Source of the DNA: Candidatus Zixiibacteriota bacterium
GTDB lineage: Bacteria; Zixibacteria; MSB-5A5; JAABVY01
Direction: 5' to 3'
Assembly: GCA_014730285.1 (NCBI GenBank)
Contig: WJIM01000398.1
Location: 1-12,446, forward strand
Length of the DNA: 12,446 nt
Positions 5,683 through 12,446 of this stretch are shown piece by piece. The position numbers and the translations under genes were made by a program. The notes beneath the pieces are model-generated. The model was not told the DNA's origin and did not search any database. It was given only the letters and a program-made list of their open reading frames with translations. Numbering within the stretch: position 1 is the first letter of the stretch; each line of letters begins with the position of its first letter.

Positions 5683-8358
5683 CTACCAGCCCAGCAGCTG
5701 CTCCAGATTTTTGTTCAGTTTATCTATGATAACCTCGAAATCCTGCTTTTTGATCCTCTCTTTTTCAACTATCTCGTCCGGCGCCTGCTTGATAAATTCC
5801 ATATTGCCGAGCTTTTTGGTCGTTTTCTCGAGCTGTTTTTTGGCCTTTTCGAGGTCTTTTTCCAGCTTCTTGCGCTCTGTATCGATATCAATCAAACCGG
5901 CCAGGGGAATAAATATCTCCGCGCCCTTGATAACTGCCGAGGCTGACTGCGAGGGTTTCTTGATATCCTCACCAACCTCAAGATTCTCAACTCGGCCGAG
6001 GTATTTTATATAGCCGGAATAATCATTGATTATCTGTCCCAGATCACCGTTGTCGATCTTAATGAAAATATCCGCTTTCTTCGAAGGCGGGACATTCATC
6101 TCGGAACGGGTAGAACGAATCGTCCCGACAACCGTCTGAATCGCCTCCATCTTCTTCTCGAGCTCACTGTTTATCAAATCCTCATTTAACTCGGGGTATT
6201 TCTGGAGGGTTATTGTCTCGCCCGAACCCATGTAAAGATCGCGCATCAAATGCCAGATCTCCTCGGTTATGAATGGCATATACGGGCTTAAAAGCCTGAG
6301 CATATTATCAATGACATAGGCCAGGACATTTCGGACGACCTTGCCGTCCTCCTCATTATCCTCTTCGTAAAGCCGCGGCTTGGCAAGTTCGACATACCAG
6401 TCGCAGTAATCGCGCCAGATGAAATCGTACAGATTTTTGGCCGCGGTTGAGAGCTTGAAATTCCTCAGGTTTTTGCGGACATCCCGAATTGTCGCATTCA
6501 GACGCGAAAGAATCCATTTGTCCATCAAATCAAGCTTCTCATCAGAATATTGTATACCATCTATATATTCTCTGGGGAAATCCTCGCCCAGATTCATCTT
6601 AACGAAACGGGAAGCATTCCAGATCTTATTGCCGAAATTGCGTCCCAGTTCGAAGGTGTTCATGGTGATATTCGGATCCTGGCCCTCGGGCGTCGCCAGA
6701 AGCAGGGATATTCGCAGTGAATCGGCGCCGAATTCCCTGATGACATCACGCGGGTCGATTCCATTGCCCAGCGATTTGCTCATCTTACGCCCCTGACCGT
6801 CACGGACAGTGCCATGAATATAAACATCTGAAAACGGCAGCTCATCCATGAATTTATTCCCGGCCATAACCATACGGGCTACCCAGAGGAATATTATCTC
6901 CGATGCTGTAAACAGGGAATCGGTGGGATAAAAGCGCTTCAAATCGGGGGTCTCATCGGGCCAGCCGAAGGTTGAGAAAGGCCACAGCCATGATGAGAAC
7001 CATGTGTCCAGAACATCCTCATCCTGGCGAACATCACCGGAATCGCATTCCGGGCATTTCTCCGGATCTTCCCTGGCCACCCAGACATGCCCGCAGTCGT
7101 CGCAATAATAGATCGGGATGCGATGTCCCCACCATAGCTGACGAGAAATGCACCAGTCGCGGATATTCTCCAGCCAGTGCAGATAGGTTTTGGACCAGTA
7201 TTCAGGATGGAAATGAAGCTTTCCGGTTTTAACCGCATCAATTGCCGGCTTTGCCAGCGGTTTCATCTTGACATACCACTGCTCGGTCAGATACGGCTCT
7301 ATGACCGTATGACACCTGTAGCAGGTACCTGCGGAAACCGTATAATTTTCGGTTTTTGCCAGATGCCCCTTCTTATCGAGTTCCTTGACGACGGCCTTCC
7401 TGGCCTTATTGCGATCGAGGCTTTTGAATTTACCGGTATTCTCATTCAGATGAGCATCCGGGGTAAAAATATTCAGTTTCTGCAAATCATGCCGCTGGCC
7501 GATTTCGAAGTCATTGGGATCATGAGCCGGGGTAACCTTCAAAACACCGGTACCGAATTCCGGATCGATATAATCATCGGCAATGATCGGAAGCTCGCGT
7601 TCCAGAATCGGCAGAATAGCGGTCTTGCCGACCCATTTCTGATAGCGCTTATCCGACGGATTAACCGCCAGAGCCGTATCGCCCAGCATAGTTTCGGGAC
7701 GGGTGGTAGCAATCGTCAAATAATTGTCGGAGCCCTTGATTTTATATTTGACATACCAGAGATGACCGCTGAAATCCTGATGCTCGACCTCATCATCGGA
7801 AAGCGAGGTCTGACAGCGCGGGCACCAGTTGGTAATATACTCGCCTTTATAGATTAGCTTTTCATTATATAAACGGATAAATACCTCTTTGACAGCCTCG
7901 GAGAGCCCTTCATCCATAGTGAAACGGGTACGGCTCCAGTCACAGGAGCAGCCGATCTGCTGAAGCTGGTTGAGGATATTTTCAAACTTATCCTCTTTCC
8001 AGGCCCAGACCCGCTCGAGGAATTTTTCCCGCCCGATCTGCTGGCGGCTGGTATCTTCCTTAATCAATTCCTTTTCAACCTTGACCTGTGTAGCGATACC
8101 GGCATGATCCACACCCGGAAGCCATTCCGACTCGAAGCCGTCCATCCGTTTCCAGCGGATCATAATATCCTGCAGGGTGTTATTCAGCGCATGACCCAGA
8201 TGCAGAACATCGGTAACATTGGGGGGCGGTATGACAATGCTGTAGGAATCCTTGCCGTTATCCTTGGAGTCAGCGGTAAAGATCCCCTTCTCGAGCCAGT
8301 GCTCATACCAGGCCGATTCTTTTTCATGCGGACTGTATTGTTTCGGTATATCTGTCAT
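5683..8358 (-). CDS. valS: Valine--tRNA ligase
   Basis: Class I aminoacyl-tRNA synthetase charging tRNA-Val, cytoplasmic, 891 residues (normal length). HIGH motif appears as HLGH (53-56) within PPPNVTDVLHLGHA; the residue after NVT is Asp, where Gly is usual. The editing (CP1) domain has TTRPETMLGDTA starting at residue 218. Zinc-type Cys pairs occur in NWCPRCQTSLSDDEVE, CYRC, and CDDC...CPEC ahead of DVLDTWFSSWLWPFST. The KMSKS motif is intact (525-529). An anticodon-binding domain follows, and the last 70 residues form the charged coiled-coil arm typical of ValRS. AAGGA lies 4 bases before the ATG. It has its own promoter with a short leader and no room for a T-box. rpmB follows on the same strand from a separate promoter. 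Confidence 0.98.
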   Translation of the reverse strand: MTDIPKQYSPHEKESAWYEHWLEKGIFTADSKDNGKDSYSIVIPPPNVTDVLHLGHALNNTLQDIMIRWKRMDGFESEWLPGVDHAGIATQVKVEKELIKEDTSRQQIGREKFLERVWAWKEDKFENILNQLQQIGCSCDWSRTRFTMDEGLSEAVKEVFIRLYNEKLIYKGEYITNWCPRCQTSLSDDEVEHQDFSGHLWYVKYKIKGSDNYLTIATTRPETMLGDTALAVNPSDKRYQKWVGKTAILPILERELPIIADDYIDPEFGTGVLKVTPAHDPNDFEIGQRHDLQKLNIFTPDAHLNENTGKFKSLDRNKARKAVVKELDKKGHLAKTENYTVSAGTCYRCHTVIEPYLTEQWYVKMKPLAKPAIDAVKTGKLHFHPEYWSKTYLHWLENIRDWCISRQLWWGHRIPIYYCDDCGHVWVAREDPEKCPECDSGDVRQDEDVLDTWFSSWLWPFSTFGWPDETPDLKRFYPTDSLFTASEIIFLWVARMVMAGNKFMDELPFSDVYIHGTVRDGQGRKMSKSLGNGIDPRDVIREFGADSLRISLLLATPEGQDPNITMNTFELGRNFGNKIWNASRFVKMNLGEDFPREYIDGIQYSDEKLDLMDKWILSRLNATIRDVRKNLRNFKLSTAAKNLYDFIWRDYCDWYVELAKPRLYEEDNEEDGKVVRNVLAYVIDNMLRLLSPYMPFITEEIWHLMRDLYMGSGETITLQKYPELNEDLINSELEKKMEAIQTVVGTIRSTRSEMNVPPSKKADIFIKIDNGDLGQIINDYSGYIKYLGRVENLEVGEDIKKPSQSASAVIKGAEIFIPLAGLIDIDTERKKLEKDLEKAKKQLEKTTKKLGNMEFIKQAPDEIVEKERIKKQDFEVIIDKLNKNLEQLLGW

Positions 8359-8389
8359 AGTTCCTTCTTGTCTATTTTTTCAGACCGGT

Positions 8390-8417
8390 ATTTTAACCAA
8401 AAAAGTGCTTTTGTCAA
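8390..8417 (-). promoter_or_regulatory. Sigma70-type promoter of valS
   Basis: On the minus strand a perfect TTGACA and TAAAAT are separated by 16 bases. Predicted start near 8383, giving a leader of about 25 bases before the valS ATG. It is back-to-back with the mazG promoter. Confidence 0.72.
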
Positions 8418-8435
8418 GAACTACTTAAAAGGGGC

Positions 8436-8464
8436 TTGGAAAGTTCCTTAATCCCTTATATATT
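8436..8464 (+). promoter_or_regulatory. Sigma70-type promoter of the mazG-lipoprotein operon
   Basis: TTGGAA and TATATT separated by exactly 17 bases, about 50 bases before the mazG ATG. It diverges from the valS promoter with 18 bases between the two -35 boxes. Confidence 0.55.
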
Positions 8465-8513
8465 CCAGAAATATCGGTAAACTAACGTAGTATATTAGGT
8501 TAAGGTTTCGTTT

Positions 8514-9296
8514 ATGTCTGAATTTGAACGACTTGTGAAAATAATGAAGAAATTGAGGGCTCCTGACGGTTGTCCCTGGGACAGAGAGCAAACCCATAAA
8601 TCGCTTATCCCCTATATGCTGGAGGAGACCTATGAAGTCATTGACAGCATTGAAGATAACGACATGGAAAAGCTCAGGGAGGAGCTGGGCGACCTGCTTT
8701 TGCAAATTGTTTTTCACTCCCAGATGGCCTCGGAAAAGGAGAGTTTTAATGTCGAGGATGTGGCCAGATCGATTTCCGAAAAACTGATCAACCGGCATCC
8801 CCATATATTTAAGGAAAAGGCCGAATTGACGCCGGATGAGGTTACCCAGAACTGGGAGCAGATCAAACTCAGGGAAAAAACGGATAAATCAGAGTCCGCT
8901 TTATCCGGCATTCCGCGCACCGCCCCCGCACTCCTGAGGGCTTTCCGGCTTCAGCAGAAAGCCGCGCGCTTTGGATTCGACTGGGAGAAATGGGAGGATG
9001 TGCTGGATAAAACCGAAGAAGAAATTGCCGAATTAAGAGCTGCCATTGAGTCGGATTCGGCCGACAACATCGAGGAGGAAATCGGGGATTTACTTTTTTC
9101 AGTTGTGAATCTCGCCCGATTTTTAAAGGTCGATCCTGAAACCGCATTAAACCGAATGAATAAAAAGTTCATAGAACGTTTTCAATATGTAGAAAAAAAA
9201 CTTGCGAAAAACGGCAAATCTTTGAATGATTCAAATCTCAGGGAGATGGATTCTTTCTGGAACGAAGCTAAGATAAAATCTCGAAATTCCGAATAG
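8514..9296 (+). CDS. mazG: Nucleoside triphosphate pyrophosphohydrolase MazG
   Basis: All-alpha NTP pyrophosphatase hydrolysing (d)NTPs to monophosphate and pyrophosphate, a house-cleaning enzyme; E. coli MazG has been linked to ppGpp levels and survival of starvation. The 260-residue length is that of the two-domain type. Domain 1 starts with the signature LRAPDGCPWDREQTHKSL (14-31) and has metal-binding Glu37, Glu38, Glu41, Glu57 and Asp60 (EExxE...ELGD). Domain 2 repeats this with Glu169, Glu170, Glu173, Glu189 and Asp192 (EIGD), so both sites look intact. AAGG lies 8 bases upstream of the ATG. It is the first gene of a plus-strand operon; the next gene starts 24 bases after its stop. No toxin-antitoxin (mazEF) genes are nearby. 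Confidence 0.96.
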   Translation: MSEFERLVKIMKKLRAPDGCPWDREQTHKSLIPYMLEETYEVIDSIEDNDMEKLREELGDLLLQIVFHSQMASEKESFNVEDVARSISEKLINRHPHIFKEKAELTPDEVTQNWEQIKLREKTDKSESALSGIPRTAPALLRAFRLQQKAARFGFDWEKWEDVLDKTEEEIAELRAAIESDSADNIEEEIGDLLFSVVNLARFLKVDPETALNRMNKKFIERFQYVEKKLAKNGKSLNDSNLREMDSFWNEAKIKSRNSE

Positions 9297-9320
9297 CACT
9301 GTTGGAAGGTTTTGATTTCA

Positions 9321-9842
9321 ATGAAATACCTGCTTATAACAGTTTTAATATCGACACTCTGCTTGCTGGCATGCGGAAATGGCGAAAAGAGCGAGCAGGA
9401 TACAAATACCAGATCCGAGGATTACGAAAAAGCAGAACAGGAAAGACATGAGGAATACGGCTACGAACCTGCGCCTGAACAGAAGAAAGGCCCTCAAATT
9501 CCTGTGGACGAGCTTGAGCCGGGAACCTGTGCCTATGCCGCAGGAAAATTTTCACAGGCATTGGCCGCAGTTGATTCTGCTAAGGCAATGAAATACTGTA
9601 CTGACACGACAAAACTAATTTTACGTGCCATGTTTTCGAATGCAGCCCAGATTGAAAACCTCAAACGTATCAGGGATAAGGGCATGTATATAAAATCGGC
9701 CGCAGTCGAGAGATATTCACGCGACAGCAGTATATGTCATGCCTGCGTTACCGCGGTGCTAGATAGTGTTCCCGACGAAAGCTGTGGCTTTATGCTGAGA
9801 AAAGTTAAGGGCGAATGGAAAATTTTTCAGTTGGGGGAATGA
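9321..9842 (+). CDS. Cys-patterned lipoprotein A (uncharacterised, tandem paralogue)
   Basis: A 173-residue predicted lipoprotein. The signal peptide MKYLLITVLISTLCLLAC ends in a good lipobox (LLAC, lipidated Cys18). A charged, disordered-looking linker (about 20-65, rich in Glu, Lys and Gln) leads to a compact domain (about 66-173). The domain has cysteines at 70, 93, 139, 142 and 155, including a CHAC (CxxC) motif, and ends in KVKGEWKIFQLGE, a final strand like those of NTF2-like or DUF4878-type domains. That fold call is tentative. I chose ATG 9321, 11 bases after GGAAGG; an upstream in-frame TTG at 9312 is too close to that site. It lies 24 bases after mazG and 16 bases before its paralogue. 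No function can be assigned. Confidence 0.85.
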   Translation: MKYLLITVLISTLCLLACGNGEKSEQDTNTRSEDYEKAEQERHEEYGYEPAPEQKKGPQIPVDELEPGTCAYAAGKFSQALAAVDSAKAMKYCTDTTKLILRAMFSNAAQIENLKRIRDKGMYIKSAAVERYSRDSSICHACVTAVLDSVPDESCGFMLRKVKGEWKIFQLGE

Positions 9843-9858
9843 TATGAAGGAGGGAATG

Positions 9859-10443
9859 ATGCGAAATCTTATTATGCTGGCGATATCTCTATTCATGATC
9901 GGTTTATTTATCTTTTGCGGCGGAGATGGAGATTCCAAACAGAATAAGGATACAGATCAGGACCAGGCCACGGAAGAACGCCCGAAAACAATGGCCGAGG
10001 ACGGCACCCTTAAAAAAGATGATATGACCTCCACCAATCCGGAGTATGAGGGACAAACACCTCCGAATCCGAATTTGGCCCCGCACGGCGAGGAGATAAA
10101 TCCCCGCGATCTTGAAGAGGGCACCTGTGCTTATACCGCCTACTGGTTTGCCGAGTATTTCACCTCCGGGGATTCAACCGAGGCCTATAAGCTTTGCAAC
10201 GACTCCATGACCCAGCATGTAAGAAAAGTATTGCAGCAGCCGGGGCAGATGAGAAATATGGAGCTGAATCGCGCCGCCGGATATAAAATAGAAGGTGTTA
10301 GTATTGCCGATGAGTCGACTGAAACCGAATGCCGGGCATGCCTGCGTGCCACTATGATGGATCAGGAAAGGGTCGACTGCTCCTTCTATTTCACCAAAGA
10401 GAATGGCGAATGGCTCTTAAGCAGCTTTGCTAAACGGCAGTAG
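9859..10443 (+). CDS. Cys-patterned lipoprotein B (uncharacterised, tandem paralogue)
   Basis: A 194-residue paralogue of the preceding gene. The N-terminus MRNLIMLAISLFMIGLFIFC is followed by GGDGDS and is lipoprotein-like, but the residue before Cys20 is Phe rather than the usual Ala, Gly or Ser, so processing is less certain. A long acidic Asn/Pro/Asp-rich linker (about 21-80) precedes the shared domain. The cysteines at 90, 113, 158, 161 and 174 keep almost the same spacing as the neighbour's, with CRAC as the CxxC motif, and the domain ends in ENGEWLLSSF. ATG 9859 follows AAGGAGG at 5 bases. ATGs at 9856 and 9844 are alternatives; the last would place the Shine-Dalgarno inside the gene. 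Function unknown. Confidence 0.82.
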   Translation: MRNLIMLAISLFMIGLFIFCGGDGDSKQNKDTDQDQATEERPKTMAEDGTLKKDDMTSTNPEYEGQTPPNPNLAPHGEEINPRDLEEGTCAYTAYWFAEYFTSGDSTEAYKLCNDSMTQHVRKVLQQPGQMRNMELNRAAGYKIEGVSIADESTETECRACLRATMMDQERVDCSFYFTKENGEWLLSSFAKRQ

Positions 10444-10516
10444 GTAAAATTTCTATGAGATTTGACATGTCAAAAGTCTCAAACATTTAACCAACAAAAT
10501 CTCAATCTCTGGGTGC

Positions 10517-10547
10517 CGCCGACAAAAATAATTTGTCGGCGTTTTTA
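10517..10547 (+). terminator. Rho-independent terminator of the mazG-lipoprotein operon
   Basis: A perfect 10-bp stem (CGCCGACAAA / TTTGTCGGCG) with a 5-base loop, followed directly by TTTTT. It lies about 75 bases after the last lipoprotein stop, just before the convergent cupredoxin gene. Confidence 0.9.
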
Positions 10548-10563
10548 ATCGATGTGAATACCG

Positions 10564-11217
10564 CTACCGCACCAGCATCATCTTGCCTTCGGCATGATGA
10601 CCATCGGTTGAGACACGATAAAAATATATTCCACTGGATACCGGATTTCCCTTCGAATCTTTACTATCCCAGGTTACGGTATAATTTCCTGCCGGCTGAA
10701 CGCCATCCTTAAGAGTTATCACTTTTTCTCCCAGTATGTTGAACACCTCAACCCGCACATCAGCCTGACTCGGCAAGGCATAGCTGATATTCGTGCCGGG
10801 ATTGAACGGATTGGGATAGTTGGGAAATAACTCGAATCCATCAGGAACCGATGCATTGATCTCATCTTCGGCCGGAGTAGGCATAGTGACCTCAACCGTA
10901 CCGGTCATAAACGGATGGATATCACAGATGTAGTCGAAAGTACCGGTCTCATTAAAAGTGAATGAAAACGACTCCCCTTGCGATAAATTGCCGGAGTCCC
11001 AGGTACCATCATTGGCGGTTGTGGTATGAGTGGCGCCATCGAAATTTGTCCACTGTACCGTTGTCCCGATCTCAATTTCCAGGTTTTGCGGATCGAATGC
11101 AAAATCCACTATTGTCACCTGAACAGTCTGGCCAAATAAGGCGGGTACGCACAGCAAAACCCCGGTGAGTACAATAGAAAACAAAAATGCGCGCTTTTTA
11201 CCTTTATCAAAAGACAT
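10564..11217 (-). CDS. Secreted cupredoxin with C-terminal T9SS-type/FlgD-like sorting domain
   Basis: A 217-residue exported blue-copper-type protein. The signal peptide MSFDKGKKRAFLFSIVLTGV... has a Lys/Arg-rich n-region and probable cleavage near residues 28-30. The cupredoxin domain (31-111) has all type 1 copper ligands: His64 (GATHT), Cys98, His101 and Met104 (YICDIHPFMTG), like plastocyanin/amicyanin-type electron carriers. After a short linker, residues 131-217 (FPNYPNPFNPGTNISY ... SGIYFYRVSTD ... KMMLVR) are the C-terminal sorting/FlgD-like Ig module of FCB-group secreted proteins. ATG 11217 follows AGGAGG at 5 bases; an in-frame extension to 11346 would run through the upstream gene's terminator and is not used. 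The likely role is extracytoplasmic electron transfer, partner unknown. It follows the SDR gene but is separated from it by a terminator. Confidence 0.9.
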   Translation of the reverse strand: MSFDKGKKRAFLFSIVLTGVLLCVPALFGQTVQVTIVDFAFDPQNLEIEIGTTVQWTNFDGATHTTTANDGTWDSGNLSQGESFSFTFNETGTFDYICDIHPFMTGTVEVTMPTPAEDEINASVPDGFELFPNYPNPFNPGTNISYALPSQADVRVEVFNILGEKVITLKDGVQPAGNYTVTWDSKDSKGNPVSSGIYFYRVSTDGHHAEGKMMLVR

Positions 11218-11302
11218 ATGCGCCTCCTTTTTAAACATCAATTTACTGGTTAAGTCTCGAAGATATATATAATGCAACGAATAGAATGGGACCTTGTTCC
11301 TT

Positions 11303-11342
11303 AATAAAAAGGCCCTGCCCGAATTATGATGATCGGGCAGGG
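11303..11342 (-). terminator. Rho-independent terminator after the SDR gene
   Basis: On the minus strand CCCTGCCCGA pairs perfectly with TCGGGCAGGG (10 bp) around a 10-base loop, followed by CC and TTTTTATT. It begins 24 bases after the SDR stop and isolates that gene from the cupredoxin gene. Confidence 0.9.
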
Positions 11343-11366
11343 GCAATCACTCAATTCTTCTTCAGC

Positions 11367-12116
11367 CTATATCATCAAACTCCCGCCGCTTACGGGGATA
11401 TATGCGCCGGTGATAAAGCCAAATTGATCTGAAAGCAGTGCTACTATTGCGCTGGCAATGTCCTCGGGCATTCCCACACGACGCAACGGTGTCATCTTCG
11501 CAATCGTCTCCACGCGATCCTTGGGCATCCATGAGGTAGCATCGGTCATAGTCAGGCCGGGGGCAATAGTATTGGCCCTGATATTAAACTCACCGAGTTC
11601 AAGTGCCAGCGATTTCATCAGGCCGTCGACTGCGGACTTGGCTGTGGTATGGGCGCTGAAGTTTGGCCCGGGACGACGGGACAAACCGCTTGAAATTCCA
11701 ATTATATCGCCGTTTTTATTTTCTATCATTGAGGGTATCACAGCTTTCAAGGGATAGAAAAAGCACTGCATTTCCCCCATCACCTTGGTCTCGAATTCCT
11801 CCCATGTCAGATCGACAAATAGCTTATAAGGGACATCCATACCGGCATTCAGAACCAGTATGTCAATCGGGCCGAACTCATCGACCGCCACCTTGACCAT
11901 AGCATTAACCTGTTTCTCGTCCCTGGCATCCGCCTGAATCGCCACTGCTTTGCCGCCGTTTTCGACAATGTTATCCACCACGATATCAGCGGCCTCTTTA
12001 TTCTGATTATAGTTGACGATTACTTTTGCCCCGGCCTCTGCCAGAAGTTTTGCGGTGGCGGCGCCGATTCCGCGGCTGGCCCCGGTTACAAGAGCGAGTC
12101 TATCCTTCAATCCCAT
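11367..12116 (-). CDS. SDR family protein with altered catalytic residues
   Basis: A 249-residue Rossmann-fold protein of the short-chain dehydrogenase/reductase superfamily, FabG-like in length and layout. The cofactor motif TGASRGIG (11-18) is intact, and the structural LNAG (89-92), the IAPG loop (185-188) and the C-terminal GAYIPVSGG (237-245) are standard. Asn36 and basic surroundings after the second strand would suit NADP(H), tentatively. The active site is odd: Ser143 and Lys160 are in place, but the catalytic Tyr is His156 (FSAHTTAK), and the usual Asn of the N-S-Y-K tetrad aligns with Glu115 (KVMGEMQ). It may be a divergent reductase or may not perform classic SDR chemistry. ATG 12116 follows GGAGG at 5 bases; in-frame ATGs at 12119 and 12128 are less well placed. 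Monocistronic, with its own terminator. Confidence 0.88.
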   Translation of the reverse strand: MGLKDRLALVTGASRGIGAATAKLLAEAGAKVIVNYNQNKEAADIVVDNIVENGGKAVAIQADARDEKQVNAMVKVAVDEFGPIDILVLNAGMDVPYKLFVDLTWEEFETKVMGEMQCFFYPLKAVIPSMIENKNGDIIGISSGLSRRPGPNFSAHTTAKSAVDGLMKSLALELGEFNIRANTIAPGLTMTDATSWMPKDRVETIAKMTPLRRVGMPEDIASAIVALLSDQFGFITGAYIPVSGGSLMI

Positions 12117-12137
12117 CATGACCTCCATTTCGCGGTA

Positions 12138-12160
12138 ATTATATGTTTTATTCTATAAAC
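12138..12160 (-). promoter_or_regulatory. Possible promoter of the SDR gene
   Basis: A perfect TATAAT (12138-12143, minus strand) lies 21 bases before the start codon. The position 17 bases further upstream is only a T-run, with no good -35 box, so support is weak. Confidence 0.3.
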
Positions 12161-12280
12161 AAAAAATGCCGGGATAAATCAAGGGGAATGCCGGAGGATT
12201 GGTATTATCGAATTCTGGGGTGCCCCAAGCTTCAGGGCTTGTTGAAGAACCTCGGTTTTATATTACTCCAAATCGTTCCT

Positions 12281-12298
12281 CCAGATCCTTAGATCTGG
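12281..12298. repeat. Inverted repeat (7-bp stem, 4-base loop)
   Basis: CCAGATC-CTTA-GATCTGG, a perfect 7-bp hairpin. No T-tract follows, so it is not a typical terminator. Confidence 0.75.
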
Positions 12299-12301
12299 CG
12301 G

Positions 12302-12346
12302 GTGTCAGTTCACAATCCCGATTTCATCGGAATCAGGAACTGACAC
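12302..12346. repeat. Two-tier inverted repeat (10-bp outer stem, 5-bp inner stem)
   Basis: The outer arms GTGTCAGTTC and GAACTGACAC pair perfectly. Inside, CCGAT-TTC-ATCGG forms a second stem, with a symmetrical six-by-six internal loop between them. The whole 45-base unit can fold on either strand and has no flanking T-tract. It lies 3 bases from the neighbouring hairpin, so the two probably belong to one element, of the kind seen in REP- or MITE-like dispersed repeats. Confidence 0.75.
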
Positions 12347-12446
12347 AGCTATTCAACTATGCATCCGTTACATTTTCAATAAACATTTCACACCAAATCT
12401 TGTTGTAATAGTCAATAAAGTAAAAACGTAGGTCAAACCCTGAAGG

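Larger units (their letters stand above)
12144..12446 (+). other. Gene-free right end with several hairpins
   Basis: I find no convincing gene here. A 69-codon plus-strand reading (12199-12408) lacks a ribosome binding site and merely translates through the hairpins. The stretch holds a short direct repeat AATGCCGG (12165-12172 and 12187-12194), a self-complementary GGGGTGCCCC (about 12219-12228), and the two inverted repeats listed separately. The last bases (AAACCCTGAAGG) may be one arm of a further repeat cut by the window edge. The composition resembles a dispersed intergenic repeat rather than a decayed gene, but this is inference. Confidence 0.4.

Noticed and set aside
7177..7857. A 226-codon plus-strand ORF inside valS
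   Set aside because: It is antisense to the well-conserved editing and zinc regions of ValRS and has no start signal or recognisable motif, so it is a shadow of the real gene.
8359..8513. Possible T-box riboswitch before valS
   Set aside because: The leader after the predicted promoter is only about 25 bases, far too short, and no T-box sequence or terminator is present.
12199..12408. A 69-codon plus-strand ORF at the right end
   Set aside because: No ribosome binding site, no recognisable domain, and its span coincides with the inverted repeats, so it looks like a chance reading of a repeat.
1..12446. CRISPR array, insertion sequence or prophage genes
   Set aside because: No regularly spaced direct repeats, transposase or phage proteins were seen on either strand.

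Overview
This 12.4 kb window looks like ordinary chromosome from a bacterium of the FCB/candidate-phylum type. A Zixibacteria-like lineage is my best guess. Three things point there: a secreted cupredoxin that ends in a 'FPNYPNPFNP...SGIYFYR' sorting domain, widespread in FCB-group phyla; lipoproteins of no known family; and a full-size bacterial-type SRP RNA. The clearest promoters (valS, mazG, rpmB) are close to E. coli sigma70 consensus, which argues against Bacteroidota proper. The lineage is an inference, not an identification.

Left part, minus strand (reading right to left from about 3740): tRNA-Ala(CGC), the large SRP RNA, dnaX, ybaB and recR. This order (SRP RNA, dnaX, ybaB, recR) is the classic one known from Bacillus subtilis. 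It joins protein export, the replicative clamp loader, a nucleoid-associated protein and recombinational repair. dnaX contains an A10 run after which both alternative frames stop almost at once, so it probably makes a tau-like and a gamma-like product. Beyond recR lies an AT-rich gene of an uncharacterised, possibly nuclease-like family. It appears frameshifted at an A7 run and runs off the left edge.

Middle, minus strand: valS, rpmB (TTG start, own promoter), an Rrf2-type regulator with four clustered cysteines, and an EamA/DMT transporter that follows the regulator and may be under its control.

Right part: from a divergent promoter region opposite valS, a plus-strand operon carries mazG and two tandem paralogous Cys-rich lipoproteins, closed by a strong intrinsic terminator. 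Convergent to it on the minus strand are an SDR-family protein with an altered catalytic tetrad, then (after its own terminator) the secreted cupredoxin. The right-most 300 bases hold no credible gene but contain several hairpin-forming inverted repeats, which look like a dispersed intergenic repeat.

Most of the window is housekeeping. The points worth a second look are the dnaX slippage site, the frameshifted nuclease-like gene, the cysteine-patterned lipoprotein pair, the atypical SDR and the terminal hairpin element.
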